Below, piece by piece: positions 21,087 to 29,339 of a stretch of DNA of 64,000 nt (its first letter is position 1; the number at the start of each line of letters is the position of its first letter). The translations under genes and the position numbers were made by a program. This DNA is from Chitinimonas sp. BJYL2 (GTDB lineage Bacteria; Pseudomonadota; Gammaproteobacteria; Burkholderiales; Chitinimonadaceae). Where the stretch lies: the NCBI RefSeq assembly GCF_027257935.1, contig NZ_JANZKW010000001.1, forward strand, positions 124,001 to 188,000. Direction: 5' to 3'. The notes below the pieces were generated by a model. It ran no database searches and was not told the DNA's origin. It saw nothing but the letters and a program-made list of their open reading frames with translations.

Positions 21087-23075
21087 ATGGCACTCCACCA
21101 ACTGAACGAAGAACAGATCCAGACCTGGACGCGCGCGCAAAAGGATGAATGGTGGCTCACCACCGTCTTCCGCGGCGATATGGCCCAGCTCACGCTGCGC
21201 TCTGCGCTCACGGGCTTTCTGCTCGGCGGCATTCTGGCCGCGACCTCACTCTATATTGCCGCCAAAACCGGCATCAGCATCGGCGTGGGCCTGACATCGG
21301 TCATCCTTGCGTTCGCGCTGTTCCGCATTCTGGCTGGCAGCGGCTTGATCAAGGATTTCACCATCCTTGAAAACAACTGCAGCCAGTCCATCGCCACCGC
21401 CGCCGGTTATGTGATCACCCCGCTCACCTCCAGTCTGGCCGCCTACATGCTGCTGACCGACCGCATCATTCCGGGCTGGCAGATGGTGGTGTGGATGGTC
21501 GTCATCTCGATTCTCGGCGTGCTGATCGCGTTCCCGATGAAGCGCCGCTTCATCAACGACGAACAACTGCCCTTCCCCGAAGGCCGTGCGGCCGGCGTGG
21601 TGCTCGATTCGCTGTATCACGGCAGCGGCAACGAGGGCATGTTCAAGGCCCGTCTGCTCGCCAAGGTGGCCGTGGTGACGGGTGCGTACCAGATGCTGGT
21701 CAGCGATGGCTGGATGAAGCTGATCCAGTTCAAGATCCTGCGCATGGACCAATGGGCCGGCATGACCGAACCCTGGCATTTCCAGGAGCGGCTTGATCAC
21801 TACTACTACCAGTTCGCCGCGCAGTACGAGTGGTGGATTCCCAAGATTCTGGGCGTGGAGTTCAAGACCCTGGGTCTGCGCCTGACGATGGATGCCGCCA
21901 TGTTCGGGGTGGGCGGCCTGATGGGTATCCGCGTGGCAACCAGCTGTCTGCTGGGTGCCTTCATCAACTTTGTCGTGCTGGCACCGATCATGATCGATGC
22001 TGGCGATATCGTGGCCCGCACTCTGCCCGATGGCAAAGTGGTGCCTATCTCACGTGCTGAAATCGTCAACCAGTGGTCGATGTGGTGGGGCGTGGCGATG
22101 ATGGTGGCGGGTTCGCTGACCAGTCTCCTGGCCAAGCCGGAAATCTTAACCAGCGCATTCAAGTCGCTGGGCCGCAAGAAGACAGCCGAGACCGAGAAGA
22201 AGGACGTACTCGCCCATATCGAAGTACCGCTGTGGGTGTCGTATATCGGCGTGCCGGTGTTCAGCGTGCTGGGCGCCTCGGTGACCCATTACTTCTTCGG
22301 CGTGCCCTGGTTGCTTGCGTTCATCTCGCTGCCGCTGATTTTCGTGCTCACCGTCATCTGTACCAACTCGATGGCGCTGACTTCGTGGACACCCACCGGC
22401 GCCCTGAGCAAGATCACCCAGTTCAGCATCGGCTCGCTCGATCGCGCCAACCCGGCCAGCAACCTGCTGCCCGCTGGTATGACGGCTGAAATCGCCGCCA
22501 ACGCCGCCAACCTGCTGTCCGACATCAAGCCCGGCTACATGCTCGGCGGCAAGCCGCGTCACCAGGCCATTGGCCATGTAATCGGCATTTTTGCCGGCTC
22601 GCTGGCCTGTGTGCCGCTGTACTTCCTGCTGTTCCTGCGCCCCGATGCGAATGGCGTGGTATCGGCTTCCACCTTGCTGTCCGACCAGTTCCCCATGCCC
22701 GCCGCGATCCAGTGGAAGGGCGTAGCCGAGCTGATCGCCAATGGCGTGAGCAGCCTGCCGATGTCGGCCATCATCACCATGGTGTTCGCCATCATCGCCG
22801 CCATCGTCATTGAAACGGTGAAGATCAAGACCAAGGGTCGCTTCCCGCTGTCGTCGGTCTCCATCGGCCTTGGCGTGGTGTTGCCGCCCGAGTCGACCTT
22901 TGCCATGTGGCTCGGTGCCATGGTGTTCTGGTGGATGGGCCGCAAGTACAAGGAAGCCGGTACCAAGGGGAACGACATCTGGGTAGACGGCTGTGAACCG
23001 ATCTGTGCGGGTCTGATCTCGGGTGCGGCACTGGTGGGTATCGGCAATGCCATCGTTGGCGTGTTGCTGAGCTGA
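21087..23075 (+). CDS. OPT-family oligopeptide transporter
   Basis: A 662-residue multi-spanning protein of the oligopeptide transporter superfamily. After a polar N terminus it shows many hydrophobic helices beginning SALTGFLLGGILAATSLYIA. Family-typical segments include FPEGRAAGVVLDSLY and DIKPGYMLGGKPRHQAIGH. Proton-coupled import of small peptides or metal chelates is the family role; the exact substrate cannot be read. It is preceded by a 292-base gap shared with the divergent peptidase gene, in which I see no convincing promoter, and is followed by a terminator at 23150. Confidence 0.9.
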   Translation: MALHQLNEEQIQTWTRAQKDEWWLTTVFRGDMAQLTLRSALTGFLLGGILAATSLYIAAKTGISIGVGLTSVILAFALFRILAGSGLIKDFTILENNCSQSIATAAGYVITPLTSSLAAYMLLTDRIIPGWQMVVWMVVISILGVLIAFPMKRRFINDEQLPFPEGRAAGVVLDSLYHGSGNEGMFKARLLAKVAVVTGAYQMLVSDGWMKLIQFKILRMDQWAGMTEPWHFQERLDHYYYQFAAQYEWWIPKILGVEFKTLGLRLTMDAAMFGVGGLMGIRVATSCLLGAFINFVVLAPIMIDAGDIVARTLPDGKVVPISRAEIVNQWSMWWGVAMMVAGSLTSLLAKPEILTSAFKSLGRKKTAETEKKDVLAHIEVPLWVSYIGVPVFSVLGASVTHYFFGVPWLLAFISLPLIFVLTVICTNSMALTSWTPTGALSKITQFSIGSLDRANPASNLLPAGMTAEIAANAANLLSDIKPGYMLGGKPRHQAIGHVIGIFAGSLACVPLYFLLFLRPDANGVVSASTLLSDQFPMPAAIQWKGVAELIANGVSSLPMSAIITMVFAIIAAIVIETVKIKTKGRFPLSSVSIGLGVVLPPESTFAMWLGAMVFWWMGRKYKEAGTKGNDIWVDGCEPICAGLISGAALVGIGNAIVGVLLS

Positions 23076-23149
23076 CGCTTCCCCTGCGGCACGCCACTCG
23101 CACGGGTGGCCAAGCTGCCGACGCAGAAAATATTTGCGTCACATTTGTC

Positions 23150-23185
23150 ACGACAAAGCCGGCTGAACGCCGGCTTTGTCGTTTT
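23150..23185 (+). terminator. Rho-independent terminator after OPT gene
   Basis: A perfect 14-bp stem ACGACAAAGCCGGC (23150-23163) and GCCGGCTTTGTCGT (23169-23182) has a 5-base loop and a short T run. Confidence 0.9.
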
Positions 23186-23222
23186 GATACAGGACAAGTG
23201 TGCTTATAGTACGCAGGCGTAC
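23184..23222 (+). promoter_or_regulatory. Putative promoter and palindromic operator for receptor gene
   Basis: TTGATA (23184-23189) and TATAGT (23205-23210) are separated by 15 bases, with an upstream TG near the -10. The inverted repeat GTACGC-AG-GCGTAC (23209-23222) overlaps the end of the -10 and the probable start site, a position suited to repression. The spacing is short, so the assignment is tentative. Confidence 0.45.
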
Positions 23223-23258
23223 GCTATGGTCGCCCACATCTCCTTCAGTTAGGTCTGC

Positions 23259-25283
23259 ATGTTTTCCAACTTGAGTTTCCGTGCTCGCGTTCTGCTGGTC
23301 TCCATTGTTGCCACGGCCGTGGCCTTTGCCACCGTGCAGATCGTCACCAGCACCATGTCCCGCAATCTGGCCAAACAATCTGCTTATGAAACGGCCCAGA
23401 CGCTGGCGCGGGAATATGCCAACTACACCGATGCCGAGATTGAGGTCCGGGCCGATATGGTGCGCACCCTGGTCGGTGCCTTTGCCGGGATCAAGGCCAG
23501 TGGTCTGACCAATCGCGATCAGGCAGACAGCCTGCTCAAGCAGTCGATGGCGGACCTGCCTGATGTAGACAGCATCTGGGTGTCCATGGAGCCCAATGCC
23601 TTTGATGGCAAGGATGCCGACTTTGTCAGCGATCCGCGCGCCTGTGCCAACGGGGCTTATACCTCCTGGTTTGTGCGCGGCGCCAACCGCCAGCCTGAGC
23701 AGTTCCAGTACGACAAGTCCGAAATCAAGACACCGGAAGCCGCGGCCGAGGATTGCTATGGCTCCGATTATTACCAGCTGCCCAAGACACAGCTGCGTCA
23801 CTTCGCGGTGGACCCCTATGTCGACCCCGACAGCAAGGTGCTGATGACATCCTATGTGGCACCAATCCAGGTCAACGGCCAGTTCGTTGGCGTGATGGGC
23901 ACCGATGTCCCACTGGCCACGCTCAACGACACGCTGGGCAAGATCAAGCCCTACGGTAGCGGCTATCTGTTCCTCGTCAGCGCGGGTGGCCTGTACGCCA
24001 GCCATCCCGACAAAGCCAAGCTGGGCAAACCGGTAGATGCCGCCGCAGTGCCCGCAGAGGCGCTGGCCGCCATCAAGTCGGGCAAGTCTTACCTGTTTGA
24101 AGATGCCACTCACGCCCGCTTCTACCAGCCCCTGCAGATAGGCTACGCCAAGGAACACTGGGCGCTGGTAGTGACCGTGCCGCTTGCAGAGGTCATGGCG
24201 CCGGCCAACAAGCTGCTGTGGACTACGCTCATCATCGCGATTGTCTGCCAGCTGATACTCGCTGCCATCATGTGGGGCTGGATTGCCCGTCTGGTCTTGC
24301 CGCTGGTGCGCCTGCGCGATGCCATGCGCGAGCTGGCAACGGGCGAGGCCGACCTGACGCGCCGGCTGCCGATTGCCAACGACGACGAGATCGGCCAGAC
24401 CTCCGCCGCCTTCAACCGCTTCATCGAGTCGCTCTCGGGTATCGTCCAGTCGGTCAAGCAAAGCACGGTACAGCTCAACGACCAGATCCGCGAATTGGCC
24501 CACAACGCCCAGCTGATCTCGGCCTCGTCCGCCAATCAGGCAGAGGCCGCATCGGCCTCCGCCGCTTCGCTTGAAGAGCTATCCACCAGCATCAGCCTGA
24601 TTGCCGAGAACGCCGGGGTGGCAGGCAGCGACAGCGAAAAAGCACAGCGCGATGCCCATCGCGCGGTAGAGGATGTCAGCGGCACGGCCGAGGACGTAGG
24701 CAAGGTCGAGCAAGCGGTACAGCAACAAGCCAGCGCCATGGAACTGCTCGCCAGCCGTGCCCAGGCGATCAGCAGCGTGGTGGCCACCATCCGTGAAATC
24801 GCCGATCAAACCAATCTGCTGGCACTCAATGCCGCCATTGAGGCTGCCCGTGCGGGCGAACAGGGGCGCGGCTTTGCCGTTGTTGCCGACGAGGTGCGCA
24901 AACTGGCCGAGCGTACCAGTTCGGCCACGGTGGAGATCAGCCAGACCATCTCCGCCATGCAGGGAGAAACCCGCGAGGCGGTCAACGGCATCAGCCAGAC
25001 CCTGAGCGTGGTGGATCAGGGCGTGAACCGTTCACGTGCAGCAGCAGAACGGATAGCCGAGATTGCCGAAAGCACACGCCACACAGCCGATGGCATGCGC
25101 GATATCGCCGTCGCCACGCGCGAGCAGTCGCAGGCGTCCAATCATATTGCGGCCAATGTCGAGCAGATCACCAGCGCGATCGGCGAGAACGATGCGGCGC
25201 TTCAGCAAGTATCGGAAAACAGCGCACAGATTTCGGCGCTGGCAGATGAGCTGGCGAGCCTCGTGGCGCGATTCCGTACTTGA
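23259..25283 (+). CDS. Methyl-accepting chemotaxis protein with dCache-type sensor
   Basis: Receptor of 674 residues. It has a membrane helix (about 7-27), a large periplasmic domain (about 35-310) of dCache size with [18 protein letters not shown] and [16 protein letters not shown], a second membrane helix (about 320-340), HAMP, and a signalling hairpin with [19 protein letters not shown]. dCache domains commonly bind amino acids, amines or organic acids. No CheR-tether motif is seen at the C terminus. It has its own putative promoter and a bidirectional terminator, so it is probably monocistronic. Confidence 0.92.
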   Translation: MFSNLSFRARVLLVSIVATAVAFATVQIVTSTMSRNLAKQSAYETAQTLAREYANYTDAEIEVRADMVRTLVGAFAGIKASGLTNRDQADSLLKQSMADLPDVDSIWVSMEPNAFDGKDADFVSDPRACANGAYTSWFVRGANRQPEQFQYDKSEIKTPEAAAEDCYGSDYYQLPKTQLRHFAVDPYVDPDSKVLMTSYVAPIQVNGQFVGVMGTDVPLATLNDTLGKIKPYGSGYLFLVSAGGLYASHPDKAKLGKPVDAAAVPAEALAAIKSGKSYLFEDATHARFYQPLQIGYAKEHWALVVTVPLAEVMAPANKLLWTTLIIAIVCQLILAAIMWGWIARLVLPLVRLRDAMRELATGEADLTRRLPIANDDEIGQTSAAFNRFIESLSGIVQSVKQSTVQLNDQIRELAHNAQLISASSANQAEAASASAASLEELSTSISLIAENAGVAGSDSEKAQRDAHRAVEDVSGTAEDVGKVEQAVQQQASAMELLASRAQAISSVVATIREIADQTNLLALNAAIEAARAGEQGRGFAVVADEVRKLAERTSSATVEISQTISAMQGETREAVNGISQTLSVVDQGVNRSRAAAERIAEIAESTRHTADGMRDIAVATREQSQASNHIAANVEQITSAIGENDAALQQVSENSAQISALADELASLVARFRT

Positions 25284-25306
25284 GGTCAGCAGGACGTGGC
25301 ACAAAC

Positions 25307-25334
25307 AAAAACACCGGCCTCGGCCGGTGTTTTT
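25307..25334. terminator. Bidirectional terminator
   Basis: AAAAACACCGGC (25307-25318) and GCCGGTGTTTTT (25323-25334) form a 12-bp stem with loop CTCG. The A/T runs on both sides let it end the plus-strand receptor gene and the minus-strand small gene that stops at 25368. Confidence 0.93.
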
Positions 25335-25367
25335 GCTTTGCTGAGCCCTGTTCTCAGCGCGCCTGTT

Positions 25368-25556
25368 TTACCACAGGTCTTCTTGCGACTTGTCGAGTAC
25401 CAGGTCTTCGATACGGCGACGCGCATCACCACGCTTGAGTTGCTGACGGGCATGCTGCCCGGCGCTCGCTGGCGCCTCAGTCATCAGGCGATGCAAGCTG
25501 GCTTCGGTTTTGGACTCCACCTGGGTGCGGAGTTGGGCCGGCTTGGGGTTCGTCAT
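25368..25556 (-). CDS. Small hypothetical protein, 62 aa
   Basis: The product starts MTNPKPAQLRTQVESK and is highly charged, ending RRRIEDLVLDKSQEDLW. I do not recognise it. Support for a real gene is a very strong ribosome site (AGGAGGGAG, 4 bases before the ATG) and a shared terminator just beyond the stop. It is predicted soluble and helical. The Arg-rich then IEDL-type C terminus recalls small uncharacterised proteobacterial proteins, but I make no functional claim. Confidence 0.75.
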   Translation of the reverse strand: MTNPKPAQLRTQVESKTEASLHRLMTEAPASAGQHARQQLKRGDARRRIEDLVLDKSQEDLW

Positions 25557-25745
25557 GATCTCCCTCCTGCTGTGTCTTGTGAACGTTGAAAAAAACCGCA
25601 AAACAGACGCCGTGGTGCTTTTCCACGGGGCGCAATTATATTACGGACCAGGTTACAGGTCATCGACAGCGGCACTTTTGCCGGCTGATTTCATGCCAGT
25701 GTCGTAGCCATGCTGAAAATGGCCGGGCGCGGCGCCCCGACCCGG

Positions 25746-26939
25746 TCAAAGACGCAAACGCAGCCGGTAGCGCGCCAGCAACCCGGTCAGCCACACCACG
25801 GCCAGCGCAAACAGCATCGACTTCAGCAAGCCCACGCCACCACGGAGCAGCCAATCCGGCAAGGCGAGACCTGTAGCGATCAGCAGCGGATACAGCAGAT
25901 ACGGCAGCAGATAGCAGGTCAGCGTGCTGGTGCCCGCCGGGCGCAAGGGCTGCAGCCAGTCGCGGCGCTGACGCACATCCATGAGCCAAGCCAGCGCCGC
26001 AAACGCCAGCATGCTGATGCCGGTACAGACCAGTACCCAAGCCGGCGTGGCGCGAATCTTGGACAGCCCGCCCAAGGGGCGCAGCGCCAGGCCCAGCGCC
26101 AGCAACACAGCCGCCGCAAGCAGCAGCACACCCAAACTGCGGACAGTCCGGCCACAAGCATGATGCTGCCGATACAAGACGACGGTACATACCCCTGCCA
26201 TCGCGATCGCTGCCATGGCACCGTTTTCCGCCGGCCATACCCAGGTGCGCAAGGGCTCAAGCCAGGCCAGGTAGCCGGCATGGACGCCAATGCCGAACAA
26301 CATCAGCGCAAGCCAGGACACCAGCAAGGCCCATAAACGTTCACCGAGTGCAATCAAGAGCAGGCCCGCACTCAGATAAGCCCAGCCGATCAAACCCAGA
26401 ATGCCCCACCACTGTGGTGTCAGCCAGCTGGGCTCGGAGACGGTGCCACCACGGTATAGCGCCGCGAGCACAGCCAGCAGCACCCAGCCGCCCGCTTGCA
26501 GACCGCGGCGCCAGCGCGCTGACCAATCCGCCGGGTAATCCAGCCAGATCAGGAAAAACGCCAAGGTAATGCCGACCTGCCAGACTGGCTTGGGCAACCA
26601 TGCCAGCGTATCGGCGTAGGTTTCGAGATTGACGTGGCATACACCCATCAGCAGCAATGCGACGCTGCGCGAGAGCACATGACCAGACAAGGTCCAAGCG
26701 CCATCACCACGCTGGCGCCGTGCATCGACCGCGAAGGGCAAGGACAGGCCGACAATGAATAGAAAAGCCGGGAATACCACGTCCGATAAGCCCATCGCAT
26801 CGTCCTGTGCGGCAGCGTGGCCGAGCCAGACGGGGATATGGCTGAGTGTCCAGAAATCGTTCACCCAGATCATCAGCAACATGGTCAAGGCGCGCAGGCC
26901 ATCGATGGCGGCGAGACGTGAGCTGGTGGACGGATGCAT
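25746..26939 (-). CDS. DUF5009/heparan-alpha-glucosaminide acetyltransferase-like membrane protein
   Basis: A 397-residue polytopic protein with about ten hydrophobic segments. The N-terminal RLAAIDGLRALTMLLMIWVND and following DVVFPAFLFIVGLSLPFAV match the signature of the HGSNAT-like/DUF5009 family of membrane acyltransferases, in which a histidine or aspartate near the first loops is thought to handle acetyl groups. No partner glycan genes are nearby, so the substrate is unknown. It is monocistronic in appearance and divergent from the gene at 27150. Confidence 0.85.
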   Translation of the reverse strand: MHPSTSSRLAAIDGLRALTMLLMIWVNDFWTLSHIPVWLGHAAAQDDAMGLSDVVFPAFLFIVGLSLPFAVDARRQRGDGAWTLSGHVLSRSVALLLMGVCHVNLETYADTLAWLPKPVWQVGITLAFFLIWLDYPADWSARWRRGLQAGGWVLLAVLAALYRGGTVSEPSWLTPQWWGILGLIGWAYLSAGLLLIALGERLWALLVSWLALMLFGIGVHAGYLAWLEPLRTWVWPAENGAMAAIAMAGVCTVVLYRQHHACGRTVRSLGVLLLAAAVLLALGLALRPLGGLSKIRATPAWVLVCTGISMLAFAALAWLMDVRQRRDWLQPLRPAGTSTLTCYLLPYLLYPLLIATGLALPDWLLRGGVGLLKSMLFALAVVWLTGLLARYRLRLRL

Positions 26940-27149
26940 AAGTGGTATTTAAAAGGTAGCAATGTTGCCATGCTGGCATGGATTGCCCTGCACGGCCAAC
27001 TCCCGTCACAACACGCGAAGGAACCGTTGTGCCGAAGCAGAGTCCGAGCTGCGCAAACAACACTTGCCGCACCGCTGACGATTCCGACACATTTCCTCGC
27101 CCGGATTGCGCGACAATCCGCCCTCGCCCGCTGACCGACCCGCCACCTG

Positions 27150-27977
27150 ATGCACGTCCCATCCCCTTCGCACTACCCTGACTACGCATGGCGCATGCCC
27201 GATGCGCTGGTCAGCGTGCGCAAACGGCCGCTGACTGGGTCCGTATTCACCGTGTTCTTGCATGTGCTGCTGATTGCGATTCTGGTACACCAGACGCAGC
27301 AGGTCGTGAGCATGGGCAACCCGCCCAGCCGGCCCCTGTACATGCAGATTCTGGCCGACCCCGGTCTGCGCGATGTCGCACCGCCGGTCAGCGTCGCCCT
27401 GCCTCCCCTTGCCCAACCCAAACTGCCGGTGTTGCAGCCGCCGCCCGCGCCCAACGCCATTACCCCGCCATCGTGGCCGGAAGAACCTGCGCCGGTTCCG
27501 CCCAAGCCGGAACCGGCCACAGCGCCCACTCCGATTCCGCCGGGCATGGACATGAGTGAGTATCTGGCGCAGCGGCGCGCCCAACGCCTGCAGGAGCAAG
27601 GACTGGAGCCGCCGCCTCCCACCCGCGAAGAGATGCGTGCCGCCGCGATTCGACGCAATCTGCAAGGTGGCACCAACGGTGTGTTCCAGATCCTGCGCAT
27701 CAACAACCGCGCGGCCACCTTCGTATTCCGCGGGTGGACCAGTGCGCTGAGCAATGTGCGCCGCGAGACTTTCGAGGTGGAGGCATCACCGGAAACCGAT
27801 GTGCAACTGGCGGTGATCCGCAAGATGATCGAGATCATCCGGCGCCACTATCAGGCAGATTTCAACTGGGAATCAGACCGTCTGGGCAAGGTCGTGGTGC
27901 TATCTGCCCGACCGCAGGACACGGCCGGGCTGGAGGCATTCATGATGCGCGAGTTCTTTGGCCCGGAAAGCCGCTGA
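27150..27977 (+). CDS. Proline-rich membrane-anchored hypothetical protein
   Basis: A 275-residue protein. A short cytoplasmic stretch, one membrane helix (about 30-45, FTVFLHVLLIAILV), a Pro-rich periplasmic linker (about 75-140), and a C-terminal globular domain (about 165-275) give a TonB/TolA-like layout. The C-terminal domain does not look like canonical TonB. No gene for a TonB-dependent receptor or ExbBD is adjacent. The start is uncertain: ATG at 27150 or 27195, neither with a clear ribosome site. Function unknown. Confidence 0.75.
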   Translation: MHVPSPSHYPDYAWRMPDALVSVRKRPLTGSVFTVFLHVLLIAILVHQTQQVVSMGNPPSRPLYMQILADPGLRDVAPPVSVALPPLAQPKLPVLQPPPAPNAITPPSWPEEPAPVPPKPEPATAPTPIPPGMDMSEYLAQRRAQRLQEQGLEPPPPTREEMRAAAIRRNLQGGTNGVFQILRINNRAATFVFRGWTSALSNVRRETFEVEASPETDVQLAVIRKMIEIIRRHYQADFNWESDRLGKVVVLSARPQDTAGLEAFMMREFFGPESR

Positions 27978-27998
27978 CCAGCGTGTACGGCCGGTGCT

Positions 27999-28220
27999 TC
28001 AGGCCGAGCCGCCGGTGAAGACCAGCGTCTGAAGCACCTGATCGCCAGCCGGATTCAGCGGCAACAGGGTACCGTTCTCCAGCACCATGACATGGGGAGG
28101 CGCATCGGCATCGGGCGTATCAGTGGGGTTGTAGAGATGCCACCCCTCCTCACCGAGCGCAACAATTGCCGGCGCCATGGTCATACCGGCTTGAATGGCA
28201 CTGACGACATCTGCGTACAT
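27999..28220 (-). CDS. Small hypothetical protein, 73 aa
   Basis: The product starts MYADVVSAIQAGMTM. AGG lies 7 bases before this ATG (28220); a longer start at 28247 has weaker support. It resembles a short soluble protein without membrane segments. It is transcribed opposite to both neighbours, in a 390-base interval that otherwise holds only the TetR operator. I do not recognise a family. Confidence 0.5.
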   Translation of the reverse strand: MYADVVSAIQAGMTMAPAIVALGEEGWHLYNPTDTPDADAPPHVMVLENGTLLPLNPAGDQVLQTLVFTGGSA

Positions 28221-28329
28221 GAGCACACCTGTGAGATTGGCAATCAAGCGGACACCCGCCTTGCCCGTACAGATGGGTGCAGTCCCGGCCAGATCAAGTC
28301 CTGCCGTTTGTCTGCTGGAGCAAGAAATG

Positions 28330-28350
28330 CACTAGACGACCGGTCTAGTG
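28330..28350. promoter_or_regulatory. TetR operator upstream of regulator gene
   Basis: Inverted repeat CACTAGAC (28330-28337), 5-base centre GACCG, GTCTAGTG (28343-28350), 20 bases before the TetR ATG. The first 18 bases recur exactly at 29293-29310 upstream of the Old Yellow Enzyme gene. The core TAGAC...GTCTA resembles NemR-type boxes. Confidence 0.85.
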
Positions 28351-28369
28351 GCTGACTACAATCCGCCCC

Positions 28370-28981
28370 ATGCAAGTACGCACCTTCGACGATACCCGAG
28401 AACACCTGCTCGCCACCGGCGAGGACATCATGCTGGGCAAAGGCTTTGCAGCGGTCGGCTTGGCCGAGATTCTCCAGCAGGCTGGTGTGCCCAAGGGCTC
28501 GTTTTATCACTACTTCGGCTCGAAGGAAGGCTATGGCGTTGCCTTGCTCGAGCGCTTTTTTGCGGCCTATCTGGCCAGCCTGGATGCCATAGTCAGCGAC
28601 ACCTCGCTCAATGGCCGCGCCAAGCTGCTGACCTACTTCGGCCGCTGGGGCGAGATTCCCAGCGATGGCAGCTGCGAATCACGTTGTCTGGTCGTCAAGC
28701 TCACCGGCGAAGTCAGTGACCTGTCCGCCGCCATGCGCCAAGCCCTGGAGCGCGGTATTGCCGGGGTCATCGAGCGACTTGGCGCCTGTGTGGTGATCGG
28801 CCGTGCCGACCGCTCCATCCCCCCCGGCGAAGCGGCCGACACACTCGCTGCCTCGCTATATCAGCTTTGGCTCGGCGCCGCGCTGGTGGCCAAGGTTCAG
28901 CGTGATCGCAGCCCTTTCGCAGCAGCCCGGCAAACTACCGAAACCCTGCTCGGCGGCATGCCGGCCACGAAGCTGAGCTGA
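28370..28981 (+). CDS. TetR/AcrR-family repressor, NemR-like
   Basis: A 203-residue regulator. It has an N-terminal helix-turn-helix (about 10-55) with LAEILQQAGVPKGSFYHYFGSKEGYG and a C-terminal ligand domain. A Cys-containing segment SDGSCESRCLVVKL sits where NemR-type regulators carry redox or electrophile-sensing cysteines (inference from family). Matching operators in front of this gene and of the OYE gene predict autoregulation and control of the enzyme. The stop and the next ATG are one base apart (TGACATG). Confidence 0.9.
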   Translation: MQVRTFDDTREHLLATGEDIMLGKGFAAVGLAEILQQAGVPKGSFYHYFGSKEGYGVALLERFFAAYLASLDAIVSDTSLNGRAKLLTYFGRWGEIPSDGSCESRCLVVKLTGEVSDLSAAMRQALERGIAGVIERLGACVVIGRADRSIPPGEAADTLAASLYQLWLGAALVAKVQRDRSPFAAARQTTETLLGGMPATKLS

Positions 28982-28982
28982 C

Positions 28983-29186
28983 ATGCCCTACGTCAATATC
29001 AAGATCACGCGCGAAGGCGCCAGCAAGGAACAAAAGGCCCAGCTGATCGCTGGCGTCACGCAACTTTTGCAGGAGGTGCTGGGCAAGAACCCGGCCACCA
29101 CCGTGGTGGTGATTGATGAAGTCGAGACCGACAACTGGGGCATAGGCGGCGAAAGCGTCACCGTGCGTCGTCAGCGCGGTAGCTGA
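28983..29186 (+). CDS. 4-oxalocrotonate tautomerase-family protein
   Basis: A 67-residue tautomerase-superfamily protein. Met removal would expose the catalytic Pro1 of MPYVNIKITREG. The EQKAQLIAGVTQLLQEVLGK helix and VVVIDEVETDNWGIGG strand are family-typical. Relative to classical 4-OT, the arginine after the first strand (EGR) appears replaced by EGA with a one-residue shift, so the substrate may differ. It is cotranscribed with the TetR gene and precedes a terminator. Confidence 0.88.
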   Translation: MPYVNIKITREGASKEQKAQLIAGVTQLLQEVLGKNPATTVVVIDEVETDNWGIGGESVTVRRQRGS

Positions 29187-29259
29187 ACCAAGGTACACCA
29201 CAGGCATCAACCCACTGCATCAAGGATACGCCGGCATCACCACGCTGCCGGCCAGCAGC

Positions 29260-29284
29260 ACAGCGGCCCTCGGGCTGTTTTTTT
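29260..29284 (+). terminator. Probable terminator after tautomerase gene
   Basis: ACAGC (29260-29264) pairs with GCTGT (29274-29278), or alternatively GCCC with GGGC, and seven T follow (29278-29284). The stem is short, hence moderate confidence. Confidence 0.55.
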
Positions 29285-29292
29285 GACACCAC

Positions 29293-29310
29293 CACTAGAC
29301 GACCGGTCTA
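29293..29310. promoter_or_regulatory. TetR operator upstream of OYE gene
   Basis: CACTAGACGACCGGTCTA is an exact 18-base copy of the operator at 28330-28347. It lies 30 bases upstream of the ATG at 29340, after the preceding terminator, so the OYE gene likely has its own repressed promoter. Confidence 0.85.
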
Positions 29311-29339
29311 ATTGAAACATCACCTCAAGGAGCAAGACC

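Noticed and set aside
23148-24503. 451-codon minus-strand frame opposite the dCache receptor gene
   Set aside because: No start signal or family character; covered by a well-supported gene.
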